Shown: positions 1-12,900, counted from the first letter of the stretch. The stretch is 64,000 bases of DNA from Echinochloa phyllopogon (GCA_033239725.1 BTCW01000001.1:31858176-31922175), one strand, 5' to 3'. The notes: a model not told the origin generated them from the sequence alone. Numbers and translations: made by a program.

Positions 1-200
1 CGGCTGTCCGAGCGGTGTGGCACTATTATTACTGCTAGTGCTACGGGCCGAGTGATGATCCGTCACCACTCACGTACACCAGCAGCTTAGGCGCATGGGC
101 TCCTGCAGGAATGCTCTGGGCTGCTTGCGCAGGCGGCTGTGCTGTGAACTGGGTTGCTTTTGTGTCGGCCCAGAAACCAAACCCGAGCCACCCTCCAATC
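1..200. repeat. Duplicated CNR 3'-flank unit (partial, cut by window edge)
   Basis: This stretch matches three other places in the window, near 19737-19900, 20654-20760 and 23375-23520. All share a core resembling 'GCGGTGTGGTACTATTAG', then a GCTTAGGCGGCTC-like stretch, and three of the four continue to 'GTCGGCCCAGAAACCAA'. It lies downstream of CNR-A, just as the 23375 copy lies downstream of CNR-B, so the CNR duplication included non-coding flank. No gene is visible in it. Confidence 0.7.
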
Positions 201-1127
201 CGCGCACTTCTCTTAAAAAAAATTGTTTGGCAGACGTACTTTTTAATTCAACCGAGAATCAGCTCCGTGAGCTCTGTCAAACGAAGCTTTAAAAGGCTAG
301 TGCTGGAGTTGGAGTAGCCCGTAAAAAATAGAGGCAGTCTCTCATTTAGTATTTGGAGGATTCTGATTTGGACGCTATGGTTGGGGTTGCTCTACAAATC
401 TCTAGATAAGGACTACGCCCTTCATCCCATAAAGACTACAATTCTAAAATTAAAAAAATCCATAAAAAATACAATTCTAGCAACAACTACTTGGCTTATT
501 TCTTAAAATAAATAACAATCTACATGCCTAAATTAGTAGAATTGAGACAATTATTAAGGGTAGCATAGTTTTTTTTACCAACAACACTAATCTGTGAGAA
601 ACCCGAATTGCACTTTTCATAAGATAAAGAGCATATATTGTTGAAATTGAAACAAGTTTTTAGCTTCAAAAGATAAAGGCATCCCTGCATTAGTTCCCGT
701 CACCAGCTAAAGATGATTCAGAGCTACCGAGACAGAGTTATCTTTCACCTGCCAAACTCATAGTAGGCCATGGCATAACTACATGTACGTCCATGGAGGA
801 AAAATGCAGGTCCGCACTTTTATACCAGCGATTATGGGTATATAAATGTATATTCTCTCGTTGCAATTCTTGGTGTGGTGCTAAAGGATGCAAGCAACTC
901 TATACAAACAGCTTGCATCAGTTCACATCACGGCGGTTAAAGATCAGAGTCAGAGCTTGCAACAAACAGAGTTCTCTTAGCTTTGACATATGATAGTTTC
1001 TGTATACAAACTCATAACAGGCGGCCATAGCAGAGGTAACTATATTTATATATGAAAAAAAAAGTTGCCCCAAGCAGGAATGCAGCAAAGTTCGGCAGAC
1101 CAATGGGCATTTGATTTCGTAGCAGCT
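201..1127. other. CNR-A downstream region, no gene seen
   Basis: AT-rich sequence without a credible gene. Positions 290-410 contain 'TGCTGGAGTTGGAGTAG' and 'GGTTGGGGTTGCTCTAC', which resemble the termini of the MITE at 37652-37932, so a decayed copy is likely. Positions about 900-1040 resemble 23640-23790 downstream of CNR-B and are probably the 3' UTR of CNR-A. Confidence 0.5.
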
Positions 1128-4100
1128 TCAACGAGTCATCCCGGGTTGCATCTGCGGCGGCATGGTGGCGGCGGCGGCGCGCCCCTGCCTCTCCGCGTTC
1201 GCATGCCATCCTGCACACGCCATAGAAACATTGACGCCTCCGATCCGAATAGCACTCGTTCGTTCGTGCCTCTCCCATATTTTTATGGAGATGGCATGGA
1301 TCGATCCGTGGCATGAAAGATTGAGGCCCTCTTTTACCTATGGTCATGTCGAAGCCTCGGTTGGTGAGCTCGCGGTACTCCTGGCAGAGCGCGCACGGCT
1401 CGCAGCAGAAGTGGACGCAGCAGTCGGGGCAGGGGCTCTCCTCCAGGCCGAACTGCGCCCGCAGCTTGGAGCGGTAGAAGCACGAGTAGATGCACTGGAA
1501 CGACCCCGTGAGCACGATGATGAGCGTGTACAGCGCCGCGCTCGTGCCGCACGACGTCGAGCCCCGGTCCAGGATCTCCGCCACCTGCCCGAACGTGATG
1601 CACGGGAACAGGAACGTCACGCAGCCTGCATCTCTCCGGGGTGCGGCGGCCGGTCAGTATGGACACGTCGGTAAAATTTTTTTTACATCATTCGATGATA
1701 AATCAATGGCTCTCGTCATTGTTTGAGACATCAGGTCGTTCTCACTGCTGTGTTCCACGCGTCAACTATTCATTGTCTCTCGGTAAAATATCTCGTCTCT
1801 CGGACCCTTCACTCCCTTCGTCCCCATTCTTACCGTCCATTTCTTCTCTACCCGACGCCGCTGCCGTCTCCTCCCTCGCATCTTCGTGGCCACCCAGGAG
1901 GACGGCGCACAAGCGTGGTGGATGGTGGCGAAGCCTCGCGAAGCACTGCGTCACCCAAAAAAAAATCTCCCTTCGCCCACGCCTCCGCTCCGACTTGCCT
2001 CCTCGCCTCTTGCCCCCGCCGCCGGCCCTTTCCCCCGGCGCAGCCCCCTCCCCCTCCCCTCCCTCTCTCCCATCGGCGACGTCGCGGCGGCAGGGGCGGA
2101 GGCCGGCGGCACGGCGGCAGGGGCGGTGGCTAGCGGCCCGGAGGGCGGCCGTGGGGGGCGGCTCCTTCCCCTTCCCTCCCCTCCCCCACCGGCGCCCCCT
2201 CCACGCCCCCTCTGCTCCGCATGGAGCCGAGGAGACAAGCCCCGCACCGCCGCCATGGCCTTCGCGGCCTCTTCGCCGTCCCCGTCCGCGAGCCTACGCC
2301 GGCCCATATCAGTTTCCCGCGGCGGCGGAGCTAGGTCGGAGGTCTCCGGCCGGGGCGGCGGGCGGCGTCAACGGCGGCGGCGGCTCTGTCTTCAAGGAGC
2401 TGCGGCAGCTCCGCATCGAGCTGCCCTCGGGCGCAAGGGCAGCGGAGGACGACCGCGAGCGGCGGCGGCAGGCCCCGGGCGCCGCGCGGGCAGCCGCAGG
2501 CAGTAGAGGACGCACGGCGCGTGGCCAGTGCGCGGGCGATGCGCGGTAAGCAGCGCACGGCGTGGGCTGGCCTCCCCGGCGTACTCTCTCCCTCTTCCCA
2601 ATCTCTCCAACGGCGGCGGGGGATGGGGCCCGGCCTCCCCGGCCGGCGACGCACCCCCGCCCGTGCCGGCCTCCCGCTCCGCTTCCCCGTGCTGGCCTTC
2701 CCCTCCGCAGCGGCGTGGGTCGGCCTCCCGGTGCAGCTCCCGGCCGCCTCTCCTTCGGCTTCCGTACATCGGCGTGAATGAACTACGGCGAGGTGGCGAA
2801 TAACCTGCCGTCGCAGGAGGAGACGGCGAGGCTGTTCAAATCCACGTCCATCTCCAAGGTGCGCGCCAGACCAGGGCCCCAGGCGCTCGGTCGGACGGCG
2901 GTTGCGAACGCAGCGGCGGCAAGCGATGGACGGAGGCGCCGGCGGCGCGTGGTGGCCGGACGCAGCGGCGCTCGGCAGCGAGCGATGGGCGGACGCGTCG
3001 GCGGAAGTTGAGCAGCAGCAGGACGTCGGGTAAAGGTGCAGCGGCAGACACATGGCGGCAGCAGTACACGTCGTCAGAGGTGAGTTTCTCCTCCCGTCGT
3101 AGTCTTCTCGTTTGCTCTGTGCCATATATATGCAGTTCTTCTCCTATTATTGAGCTCACCACAACAAGAAAATCCAATTGAGATGGTTGTTCTTGGCTTG
3201 CTTGGGCAGTGATGTCTGACCCGGACAGGACCAGGGCCAGCAGCAGCGACATCAACCTCACCAGCTCTGTTGCCTTCCGCTGCCTCTGATCCTGCACCTA
3301 CACTGCTACACAGGGACAAGTCAGGCGCTGGGCACCACAGCTGCTACAGCTTGACGGACGCCCCCACTGTGTTTGATGAAATGCTTGCCTGAAGAACCGT
3401 ACTTAGATGCTCCAGGTAGGTTGCTTGTTGTTGCCCTCTTTTATTCTAATATCAATCAAGATTAAGCAACCAATTTGAGTTTATTGAATCTTTGAAGATT
3501 GTACATCTTTTGAGGTTAAATTTCTTCTACTTTCTGTGGTGCTTCTCCTCTCCTGCTGTTGTCCCGGCCCCTCGAGGTCTGCAAGCTCTCCACTCTCGCT
3601 GCTGTCCCGGCCCCTCAAGGTCTGCTGTCCCAGCTCCTTTTAATTTGTTTCATTCAGAGATCAATGTGATTTGTACTTCCGTTGATTGGGATTGAGTTTG
3701 GTCACTGCAGGAGCTCTTTTTTTTTGGTGATAAGCTCGATGAGGTAAATCTTAGGATTACTCACTTCTGATCTACACACCTTGTTGGGAATTATGCGCAA
3801 AGATTTTTGTTTGGGAACGAAAATACATGGTGACACTATAGGTACGCTGCTTCCTTCATATGTAGAGATGAATTCCTCCAATTTCATTTCTGAAATTCTG
3901 AGCTGGCTAAACATAAATTCATCTAATCAATTTGATCATTTAGAAAAGTTCATTCGATGATGGATGGGCAGCAGGAGGATATGTTGCCATATTTAATTTA
4001 TTTCTGTACCTTGATAATACATCATGTGGAAAAACAATACTAATTGTACTTCTATCTGGATGTGTAGTTAGTCCAACCACCAATATTTTCAAGAGATTGC

Positions 4101-7100
4101 TGGCCTCTTACAAAGGAAGATCGATGAGGATTGGGCGTAAATGGTGCAGGTGCTACAAACAATCTGTTGTCTGCATTGACATTGGACCATGCAATTTTAT
4201 AAGCTCATTTCGTTATTTCAATTTCCGTTCTCTAGATTATTGTTTCATAGATTGATGGAACTGAAGAGGCGGAAATGATCGCATTTGGTGCTGTAGCTGA
4301 GCGCATCATTGGCAAATCAGCAGAGACAGTAATGAGATCCCATCGAAATAGAGATGCCATCCCATCAGAAATTGCAGCCATTGTTTCTTCAAAATACACC
4401 TTCTCTGTCACAATGACTGAAGATTGCTTCAGAAAGCCAAACAAATCATACCAAGTCAATAGCATTATCTCTTCATATGGCAAACAGCGTACACTACCAT
4501 TGCATACTCTCAACCAAAACTTGCCATATATAGAAACTAAAACATCTCATGCTCAGATCAGTACCAATGCACCACAACATGGCCAAACCCTGACACCAAA
4601 GCACTGCCACTGGAACAAATGGCACTACAAACTCCACCCAAACAGACAGAAGCCGCTGGACAGCATGAGATATCTCAAACTTACCTGAAAATAGCTACTT
4701 CCATATATCTTATCATTCCACTTCCAATACTATGATACTACTATGTCATACTATGATTTATTGTGCATGCAGCAGCGGAACTTCAATACTATAGAAATCT
4801 GCCAAAAAAAAAAGATTACATATCCCTGACATAGCTTCAGAGGAGGTACTCCACATCACCAATTTATCAGATTTTGCTTTACATCGTTTTCCATTTATTA
4901 AAATTAAATGAATATTTCTCTGATTTATGCTTCTCCTTACTACTTTCGAAATCCAGGATGAAGAGTACAATTCCGCTGACAACAAGATAGAAACAAAGAA
5001 GGGATCAGAACCAAGAGCTACTATGCAAAGGTATTAAAAAAACCATACACATTCAAATGCATGTACATATAATTTTCATGGCCATGTATACTATACTATT
5101 CAAAATTAAATGTGGCAGGGAACATGCACAGCAAGTAACCACTTCTCCGCCGAAAGCTACAACTTCCAAAAGTCCAAAAACACCTAGAAAATAGATGGTA
5201 AAGGTACTTAGCCTTCCCTAACCCTGAAAATATCTCTTGCAAACGAATTCAAATTCTCTAACATTTAATTTACATTCTCATCATAACAGGGCCAGGCGAA
5301 GTTGTCAATGACATGCATTTTGTCAGACTTCTGAGCTGTATGCACAAGATGATGTTCAGCCTCCCGGCGAAGTCGTCAATGATATGCACTTTATCGGACT
5401 TCTGAGTTGTATGCGCAAGATGATCTTCAGCCTCAAACAATGATGGTTCATTAATCTACCTTGGTCTGCTACTTATCATTATCTAAGTTCTGGCCACAGA
5501 AGGTTTGGGGAGGTGCTTAATTTCAGAATAACCACTCTTAGCCATCACTTTTATCTGGACCCTTCTTTATTAATGTTCATATACCATTAATTTTTTTCTG
5601 CTATTACTTTGCATTTTATTCTTTTAGCAACATGATGTCTAATAGTAATGTGAATTGTCCATTTATGCTTCAGAATGCAGGTAAAGGAAAAATTACAAGG
5701 CAAGACTACTAAGACAGCGCTGGACGGTACTCGGACCAGACAAACCATTGCCTGGTTAGTTTCTTCCATCCATCTTATGAGGTTCCTCCCTGTGGCTGTT
5801 GGAAGCTTCTTATTTTATATGATTGAATGACATGTCGATCAGCTGATCTGAAATTATAGAGATTTGCAAACAGCAAATCAATCAGCTGGTTTCCTAAAAA
5901 AAATGAAAAACAGTCAGCTGGTCTGAGATTGTAGAGATATGTAGGCTTCACTTGCTCTAACCAAATTGAATGTGCTAGCCAAACTGGACATTACTGTGTA
6001 ACAACAATGAATGTCAGTACCTCAATTTCATGACAGATTTGATGGAGTAAGAATTGTGGGGTCATTATAAAGTGGACAAGTGGGTTGGAATTAAGGCCAA
6101 GCAGGACAGAGACAAATTTGCAGCAAGGTTGAACTCTTTCAGGTAAAGTGGTTAAAGAAAAAAAAATCCAATGTTACCTATTGTTAGTAATCATATATTG
6201 TAACTTGACTATACACATATATTTGTTCTCAACGGAGTTTTAATACGCAAGCATGACAAGTTGGTAGAAACAAAATTCTAGAGCAGAAACAGATGTAACA
6301 GTCTGATACTATACTCGAGTGGAGCAAACTGCTGGGACAAGCTTATGGCCTTTTTATCATTATATGCATTTGAGACCATAAATTAGTCTGTTCCATTTGA
6401 TCTTTTTCTTGCCACAATGAATATGATTCTTTGGTGCAGTGGTGATTCTGTGTAGTCTAAAGGTTCCAAGTCATCATCTGAGAAGATTGAAATTGCCACA
6501 TCTCTTAAATTAATTGGTGCGCCTTGGAAGGTTAGGATTATCTCAGTTCATTTGTAACACCCCTTTACACAAGCTCCTATCTCCGGAACTTTAGTCTTAC
6601 AGTCTATTTTGTTTCAGAACAAAGCTTTAAGATCTGATGAGCACAGGCCTGTGGTCCACCCAGAAGTAATTCTTTGTGTTGAAATTTATGAGAAGAGATA
6701 TGGCTCTGTCAAGGTAATAGCTTATCCTTCAGTTGCACATACTTATTTTTAAGGTGAAGGCTCCAATTTGATGGTGGGTAGCATACCTTTCAGTGCCAGA
6801 AACTTCTTGTGTTGGGAAGCCAATTTCTTACTGATTTGAGGGACAATATTTGTTGTTTGACTGATAAGCTGATGAAGGTAGCTGGCCAACACGATCATTC
6901 TGGATATTTCCTGATTGAAGTATGTTTTTCTTTTCTGAAAACTGAATACATGTTATGCAGGCTCAATTTTTGTTCCTATATGACTAGCTCAATTTTTTTT
7001 CCGTTCATTTCATTATTCCTGTGATGAATCCTTCAACTTACTGAGCCAAGGGAATGGAAATACATTTTTTGAATCGTAGGTGAGACATGCATAAATAAAT

Positions 7101-7616
7101 CTCAACAATCTATATAACTACTCGATCATATACGACAATAAATTATCTTGCTGCTATTATCTTTCTTTTCTTTTTTTTAGGACTACTCATCTTGTATATT
7201 GAAGACTACTTTCTACTGCCAAGACAGCACCAACTGTCACTGTGCTATCAACTATCATTTTGATAATAGTCTCATGTTTATTTCTGCTTTGTAAATTGAA
7301 CCCAATCCTTCTGTAAGTTATATTTGATTGTTCGGATATCAAATTTTGCGTGCCGGGGCGCGCGCAAATCACTAGTATACAATACAGGGTCAAGTCACGA
7401 GGTAGACACACGACGTCAGCCAAGAGCCCAAGAACAGGGATGCTCTTGGTTCTTACAGTTGCCGGCGTCGTCAAAGCAGTCGAAGAGCCCGGTGGACCAT
7501 GCGGCGGCGGGCGCCTGCACCGCCGATGCGGAGGCAGCGCCGCCCGGCTCGTAGTAGCCGTTCATCGGGAAGCCTGCGGCCGCCGGCGCGGCGCCCTCCC
7601 CCGCCTTGGGGTGCAT
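1128..7616 (-). CDS. PLAC8/cell number regulator protein, copy A (exon 1 separated by a Helitron)
   Basis: Predicted exons on the minus strand are 7457-7616, 1338-1625 and 1128-1210, joining in frame to 176 residues. Exon 1 encodes a Pro/Ala-rich N-terminus ending FDCFDDAGN. Exon 2 encodes the Cys-rich PLAC8 core with PCITFGQVAEI and CCVHFCCEPCALCQEY. Exon 3 encodes WHANAERQ and ends MPPQMQPGMTR. Plant PLAC8/CNR proteins are small membrane-associated proteins linked to control of cell number and organ size, or to cation transport; which role applies here cannot be told. The intact frame and conserved splice phases argue against a simple pseudogene. Intron 1, however, is about 5.8 kb because a Helitron sits in it, and only about 4-5 nt of host intron remain before the exon-2 acceptor. 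Expression is therefore doubtful. Copy B is its closest relative here. An alternative is a dead locus with preserved exons. Confidence 0.72.
1840..3300 (+). other. GC-rich captured segment inside the Helitron, origin unknown
   Basis: This part is much richer in GC than the rest of the element and has coding-like stretches on the plus strand, for example a frame containing FKELRQLRIELPSG (about 2390-2435) and one beginning MNYGEVANNLPSQEE at 2778 followed by a possible GT donor after SISK. It looks like the 5' end of a captured grass gene (UTR, first exon, intron). I do not recognise the source, and overlapping long open frames in all directions reflect base composition. Confidence 0.4.
4251..5194 (+). 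pseudogene. Replication protein A large-subunit-like C-terminal fragment
   Basis: Three exon-like pieces remain in frame: 4251-4688, 4957-5030 and 5119-5194. The first reads IDGTEEAEMIAFGAVAERI and, further on, SYQVNSIISSYGKQ, which is the pattern of the C-terminal OB fold of RPA1-type proteins in plants. The second and third join across a split Arg codon into a Lys/Pro-rich tail ending SPKTPRK and a stop. The first piece runs on to its own stop at 4688, so the whole may not be one transcript. The zinc-binding part and all upstream OB folds are missing. It lies inside the Helitron on the same strand. RPA-like genes are carried by some autonomous plant Helitrons, so it could be either an element remnant or a host capture. 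Confidence 0.6.
6056..6919 (+). pseudogene. snRNA-activating protein complex subunit 3 (SNAPC3)-like exon fragments
   Basis: Four exon-like blocks with AG/GT borders lie in order: about 6056-6145 (WGHYKVDKWVGIKAKQDRDK), about 6450-6530 (SSSEKIEIATSLKLIGAPWK), 6619-6713 (HPEVILCVEIYEKRYGSVK) and 6800-6919 (GSQFLTDLRDNICCLTDKL then GQHDHSGYFLIE). The last two match the conserved part of plant SNAPC3, a subunit of the factor that recognises snRNA promoters for RNA polymerase II and III. The C-terminal zinc-binding half is absent, so this is a captured fragment and not a working gene. Exons and introns are both kept, meaning genomic DNA and not cDNA was captured. Confidence 0.68.
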
Positions 7617-9978
7617 GGCGATGGCGAGAGAGTTAGAGGCCGGCTGTACGAGAGATGACCGGCCTGCTTCACCGCTTCTTGTGTAGTATCTACCCGGCCG
7701 GTCTGCGGCGCGTATGGAATCTGCTAAATTTGGGTGGCGCATGCATTAAGCATGCAGCATGCGCACTGGAACATGAGAGGACAGTGCCATGAACAGATTG
7801 CACACCTAAATGTGGTAAAATCTTACACGCAACTTTTGCCCACATCAATTTAGAGGTGTCGAATGAAAAGTTAGATTTCGTTCCATCTAATATATTTTCT
7901 AAACCCCTGCATCTTACCAATTAAAAATCCATTCAGACCCTAATTTCGTATGAATTTTTTATCAATATGAAATGAGTACATTGCACCTATCACTAACAAC
8001 TTAGCCGGTTTGTTATAGGCATTGCTGCATAGATGCACGAAGTTACTTTAGATTTTTTTTAATCACCAGGATATCTTTTGATTCAGAAGACATCAGCATA
8101 TTTTTTTTATCAATATGAAATGAGTACACATTGCACCCATCACTAACAACTTAGCCGGTTTTATTCTCTTTTGGAATTGTCAGTCTCGATCGGAACTGGC
8201 ACGCTACGCGCGGAGTTAGCACGTCTCCACCACCATCTCCGGGCGGCGTCGCACGGCCGGGGCAGCGGCGACCGTAAGAGCAAGCTGACGGCGGGCTGCT
8301 GCTCGCCGGCGCCGCAGCGTCGTGGTCGTGTGGTTGCGTTCGGCGCCTCGGGTGCTCTGGGCCCGGAAGGCTTCTGGGCCGTATATTCGGCCGTGAGAAG
8401 CGGGCCAGTGAAGCAGCGCTGGCCGCTGGAGGTAGTAGATATGGGCTGGGTTGGAATGAGCCGGCGATACTGGCCGTGAAAGACGGCAACTCTTTCGGAA
8501 GTTTTTTTAGCTAGTTGGCTTTCAATGTTTGAGATCCGTGCAATGGTCAGGATCGCATGTTTATTCGGATCGGAATGAAGCGGGACAGCAACGCGCGGGT
8601 GATAGCTGGCAAAAGCTGTACGACGTCAGGGGTGACAGACGAGAATCTAACCCAAGTTCCAACATTTAAATGCGATTTTCTCCTAAACCGTTAACCATTT
8701 TTCGAATCCGTTTGAACTACCATGTTATTTGCAATTAATGCGACAGAATAAGATCCAATATGAGTATATTTTTATTTGTATATGTATTTTTTAGAATCAA
8801 CACTTTCAATATGCTATTTCAACATTTTGAATAACTATCTCAACATTTTGAACTTACTGCTTCAACATTTTCTCACAAAATGTTGATCTAGTTTATCCGA
8901 ATTGTTGAACTAAATTTGAAGAAAATGTTGAATCTAATATATGAAAATGTTGACTGTATTAGTTTAACACTTTGAGCATGTTAGTTTAACTTTTATGTGA
9001 AAAATGTTAAAATGGTACAATCGGAATGTTGAAGTGTTATTTTTTAATGTCAACTGCAACATCGTAACTCTTGTAACTGCATACGGAGTACTTAGTAGTG
9101 ATAATTAAAAAAGAAAAAAAGAAAAAAAAAGACGCAAGGTACTTTCCATCATCCGCACGGGTTTAACAGAGCGAAACAAAAAAAAATCTGAAGACCGCGC
9201 ACCTCCGTTTTTCTCCCCACGCACGTGTTGTTGGTGGGCTTTATTGGACCCTAAGCTAACTCGCTTAACTAGTGAACGGAAGCTACAGAACCCCCGCCGT
9301 GAAGAAGCTTGGATCGTGTATTGCTTCAGCGAAAGGGGAAAACAAGAGTGTTAACGTGCCTTCTATTTGAAGAACCACCCGGTTAGCTGCATTATACTAT
9401 CATATAGGAGTAGATGAATTGGATAAACACAGGCGGGATGAGACCGCTGCAGCCAGCACCAGTACTACCTAAGTAACATTTGACGACAATACATCTCACT
9501 GTTTCAAATCTGACCAACAGAATTCTGTTGGAGATACAAACCCACATGATGCAGATATCCCAAAACATTATTTATCTTATTTTCTACGAAACATGATTTA
9601 TTTTATTTTTTATACGACGCAAGCGCGAGAATAAAAAAGGAAACATAACGGAACGGGCATGGATTCCAATTTCCAAACATCTTTTCTATAACCAAGATGG
9701 AGAAAAAAAAAGATACATTCTATTTTTCCTCGGCAGATGTCATTGTTACAACACTGACACCTCTATCAAAGGTAATATACGGGCTTCACAGAGATCCATA
9801 CTGGGCAACCACCACCACTTACGAGAAGAAACGTCTCGTGTCGTTGAGGGCACTATCAGGTACAGTAGTATAAATGAACAAGCCTACCCGAATCAAGGCA
9901 AGGCATCGTGTAACAGTTTCCCCTCAGGTACCGCCACATCTTTGTTGGTCCCATCCTCATTTCTGCCTATTTACAGCT
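7617..9978. other. Intergenic region between CNR-A and HRD1
   Basis: No gene is supported. The first few hundred bases are the presumed CNR-A promoter. A ~55-bp segment beginning ATCAATATGAAATGAG occurs at 7961 and again at 8109 (148-bp spacing). Positions 8170-8490 are GC-rich with overlapping spurious frames on both strands. Positions 8780-9060 are AT-rich and packed with variants of CAACATTTT. The last about 250 bases are probably the HRD1 3' UTR. Confidence 0.5.
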
Positions 9979-12900
9979 TCAGTCATTCTTTGTGTGCTCG
10001 GCATTCTCATTGTTAGCGGCTGCCGACACAGCAGCAGCGCGCTGAACCATTTGCAGTTGGACTTGTAACATCTGGGAAGAAGAGGTATAACTCATGAGCT
10101 TTGTTGGATATTGATTGAGAATATCAACAAAACAGAGCCATGCATTATTAAGTATGCCAATGTAAACTAAGGTGAAAGCAATAATAATTAGCGTGCATGC
10201 AAGAATGCAAGTATGCAGCAACATATCTAGCTATTGAGTGGTAATTCCCAGGGAAGCATTTACATCTTTGAGCAACAGTTCAAAGTTCATGAACCTAAGT
10301 CCTACAGTAAAATACAGGTAACAGATGCCAATCAAGATTGTTAGCTAGTAACCAAATTGCACCCTGTTGTTTATTCGAATAAATGGTAACTAATTTGCAT
10401 GCCTAGACATTGCATATCTGTGTATGCCACCACAACAAGCAGACTGCGGAAATAACTAGTGCAACCAACTCTCTTCGTGTGCAATCATGAAAACTATCAT
10501 GTGAATTAATCATTACATAGATGCAGGTTGAGTGGATATAGATTATAAAGCATGTACAGGGCTAGCCCTTGTTGACGTTTCTCCAATAGCCAATTGTGTA
10601 AAATTCAGAAGCTATCCATCCATGTACAAAAGTCACCATGAATCTAATCCCATCAGACTTATACCAGTGGTACAAATGGACATTGGTGAATATGCAGCTT
10701 GGCTAGATTTCAACCAAAGATGAGCTTGCAACAGAAATATCTAAGATTTTGCAACTTGCAAGCAGTCGATGCACACCTTTTTAGCTGCTTATATATAGCT
10801 CATATGCAGCGCTTGTTGATCGCATCACAGAGTAATGTAGAAAGATGTAAGCTTTGTGCCTTTGGAATCAACAATTCAATATTCTTACCTCTATCTGGCT
10901 CTTTATAAAGTTTTCTTGTGCCTTCTGCAGTGAACTTTCAAGATCCCTGGTGCTTGTTCCTGAACTAACAGCGCCATGTGCATTAAAAGGCAGAGGTGCT
11001 AAACCATCGTTGGTGTTTTGGAACTGCAGTTCTTGGTCTTTCTGGGATTGATTGGAGCTACTTGCTACAGATTGCGGTATACTTTGGGGAGGACCTGACC
11101 TGGTTGAATACGACGTACTTATTAGTGTTATACTTTATATTAGAACAGACGACCCCTACTTTTTATCCTAACAATATAGTAATTATTAAACACAGTGAGC
11201 AAAGTACCACCCATTAAATCATGAAAAGCTTTGCATTTAGACTGTTCCAGAAACATACCTATTTAGGGTGTTTGCTGGAGGATAAGCAAAAGATCTTCCA
11301 TATAAAGAAGCAGCAGCTGCAGCCGCTTCAAGCTTTGCTTGGCGCCTGCTCATGTTGTCACCTGCTGCTCCTGAGGCAGGAGTGCCAATACCTGCAGCTG
11401 CTTTTTCTCACATCAAAAGAAATAGAAACGATTACACAGTGCAGTACTCGCTGATAAGTAAGATTCAAATCGGAACATACAACAACAACAAACCCTTTTA
11501 GTTCCAAACAACTTTGGTTAGGCTAAAGGATTCAAATTGGAATATGCAACACAACAAAAATCAGATCATCAAAATGAAGCTCACCAGCCTGAACTCCAGG
11601 TTGAGCTCCATGTTGTCGCACTGATGCAGCACGTCCACTATCTGGGGGGATGATTGGAGCTCTGCATGTGGGGCAAGTATGCTGGCGCTCTAGCCATGAC
11701 CTTAGACAATGGACATGGAACAGATGCCCACAAAGCAGCTTCTTTGCTGTAGTCATCTCCTCACGGCAAATAATACATGTGGCGTCACTCCTGAGTACAA
11801 TAAATGTAAATCATGTCAATTTTTATAATGGAGTCAACTAAATATTTGGCAATGCAACAACATAAAACTCACGCATTGAGCTCTTCTGCTGTAGCATCTG
11901 GAAAGCGTTCATTCATGTTGGAAGTGATCTTTCTGTAGCGCACATAATCTGCAATGCGAATTTTGAAGTTGCGGAAGGTCTCATATAGTTCACGAATCAA
12001 GTGCAGTGGGACACCATAGTTCCTGATATCAGTATAGAGGATCAATAGCCATAGTGTTATGCTAGTCTAAGAGGGTAGTACCAAAGTAATAGAACTTACA
12101 GGAAGATGGCTATGAAGAAGAGCATGTATAATGACAAGTGCACAAGGTCACTGATGAGCTCCAAGTAAAACGTATACACCGCCTTCTTCTCCCATTGACC
12201 TTCCATTAGCATGTCACTGACATAGAATACATACTTCACAAATGTTGATACTGTGGATGTTGCCAATATCATATACCTGAAAAATGATTAGTACATGTTA
12301 GAGCTACTATGAGTATTTTAAATCTTGAAAATACATTAAGAAATAAGTTCCAGGCATTTAGAAATCATAACAACAAAATCATATCTTCAGGCCATCTTAA
12401 GGTTAGCTAATAGGGTTGTTACTTGCCTGGAAGGCACGCCCCTTGCTTTGGAAGCAACAAGCAAAACAAGAATGCCTATAGCTGGAGCATGGGGTTTCAT
12501 GTTAAACGGATCTACTATTTTGCAGCGCTATCACTTAAAGTGTTGTTCAAGCCAAAACATACATAACTGCACGAGTTGCTAGACTAACATCTTGTAATAT
12601 AGTAACCAGAACAGATTGGCAAGCTTGAGATGGTTAAGGTAGTGAATGTTTAATACTAAGAAATACTCATGGCTTAGTAATTAGCACATACATCGAGTGA
12701 ATAAAAAAAAGCAATAAGTGCAAATCTGGCATTATTCAAACAGTATGGGCACTATTCATAGGGTTTAGGTTAAGGCTCAGTGCAAAGGGTGCCACACAAA
12801 ATGGAATGTGGATGCATTACGTTACTAAAGACCTTTGCAGTAGGCTTAGTACAATGCAACTACAAAAAGACACTCAACTGATACATGGACCTAACATGCA

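Larger units (their letters stand above)
1631..7375 (+). mobile_element. Helitron carrying captured gene pieces, inserted in CNR-A intron 1
   Basis: The right end shows Helitron features: a GC hairpin made from TGCGTGCC and GCGCGCA at 7347-7366, then AATCACTAG, with host T at 7376. The left end is placed at TC 1631-1632 after host A, directly behind the exon-2 splice acceptor of CNR-A. Joining the flanks gives an intron similar to that of copies B and C. The right end is the surer of the two, because the left end has no terminal motif I recognise. Inside are a GC-rich segment (about 1850-3080) of unknown origin, an RPA-like block and a SNAPC3-like block, all on the plus strand. No Rep/helicase is visible, so the element is non-autonomous. 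Confidence 0.68.

Noticed and set aside
1641..2549. Plus-strand open frame of 302 residues
   Set aside because: Very GC-rich, open in several frames on both strands at once, Arg/Ala/Pro-rich and without motifs; it is inside the Helitron and looks compositional.
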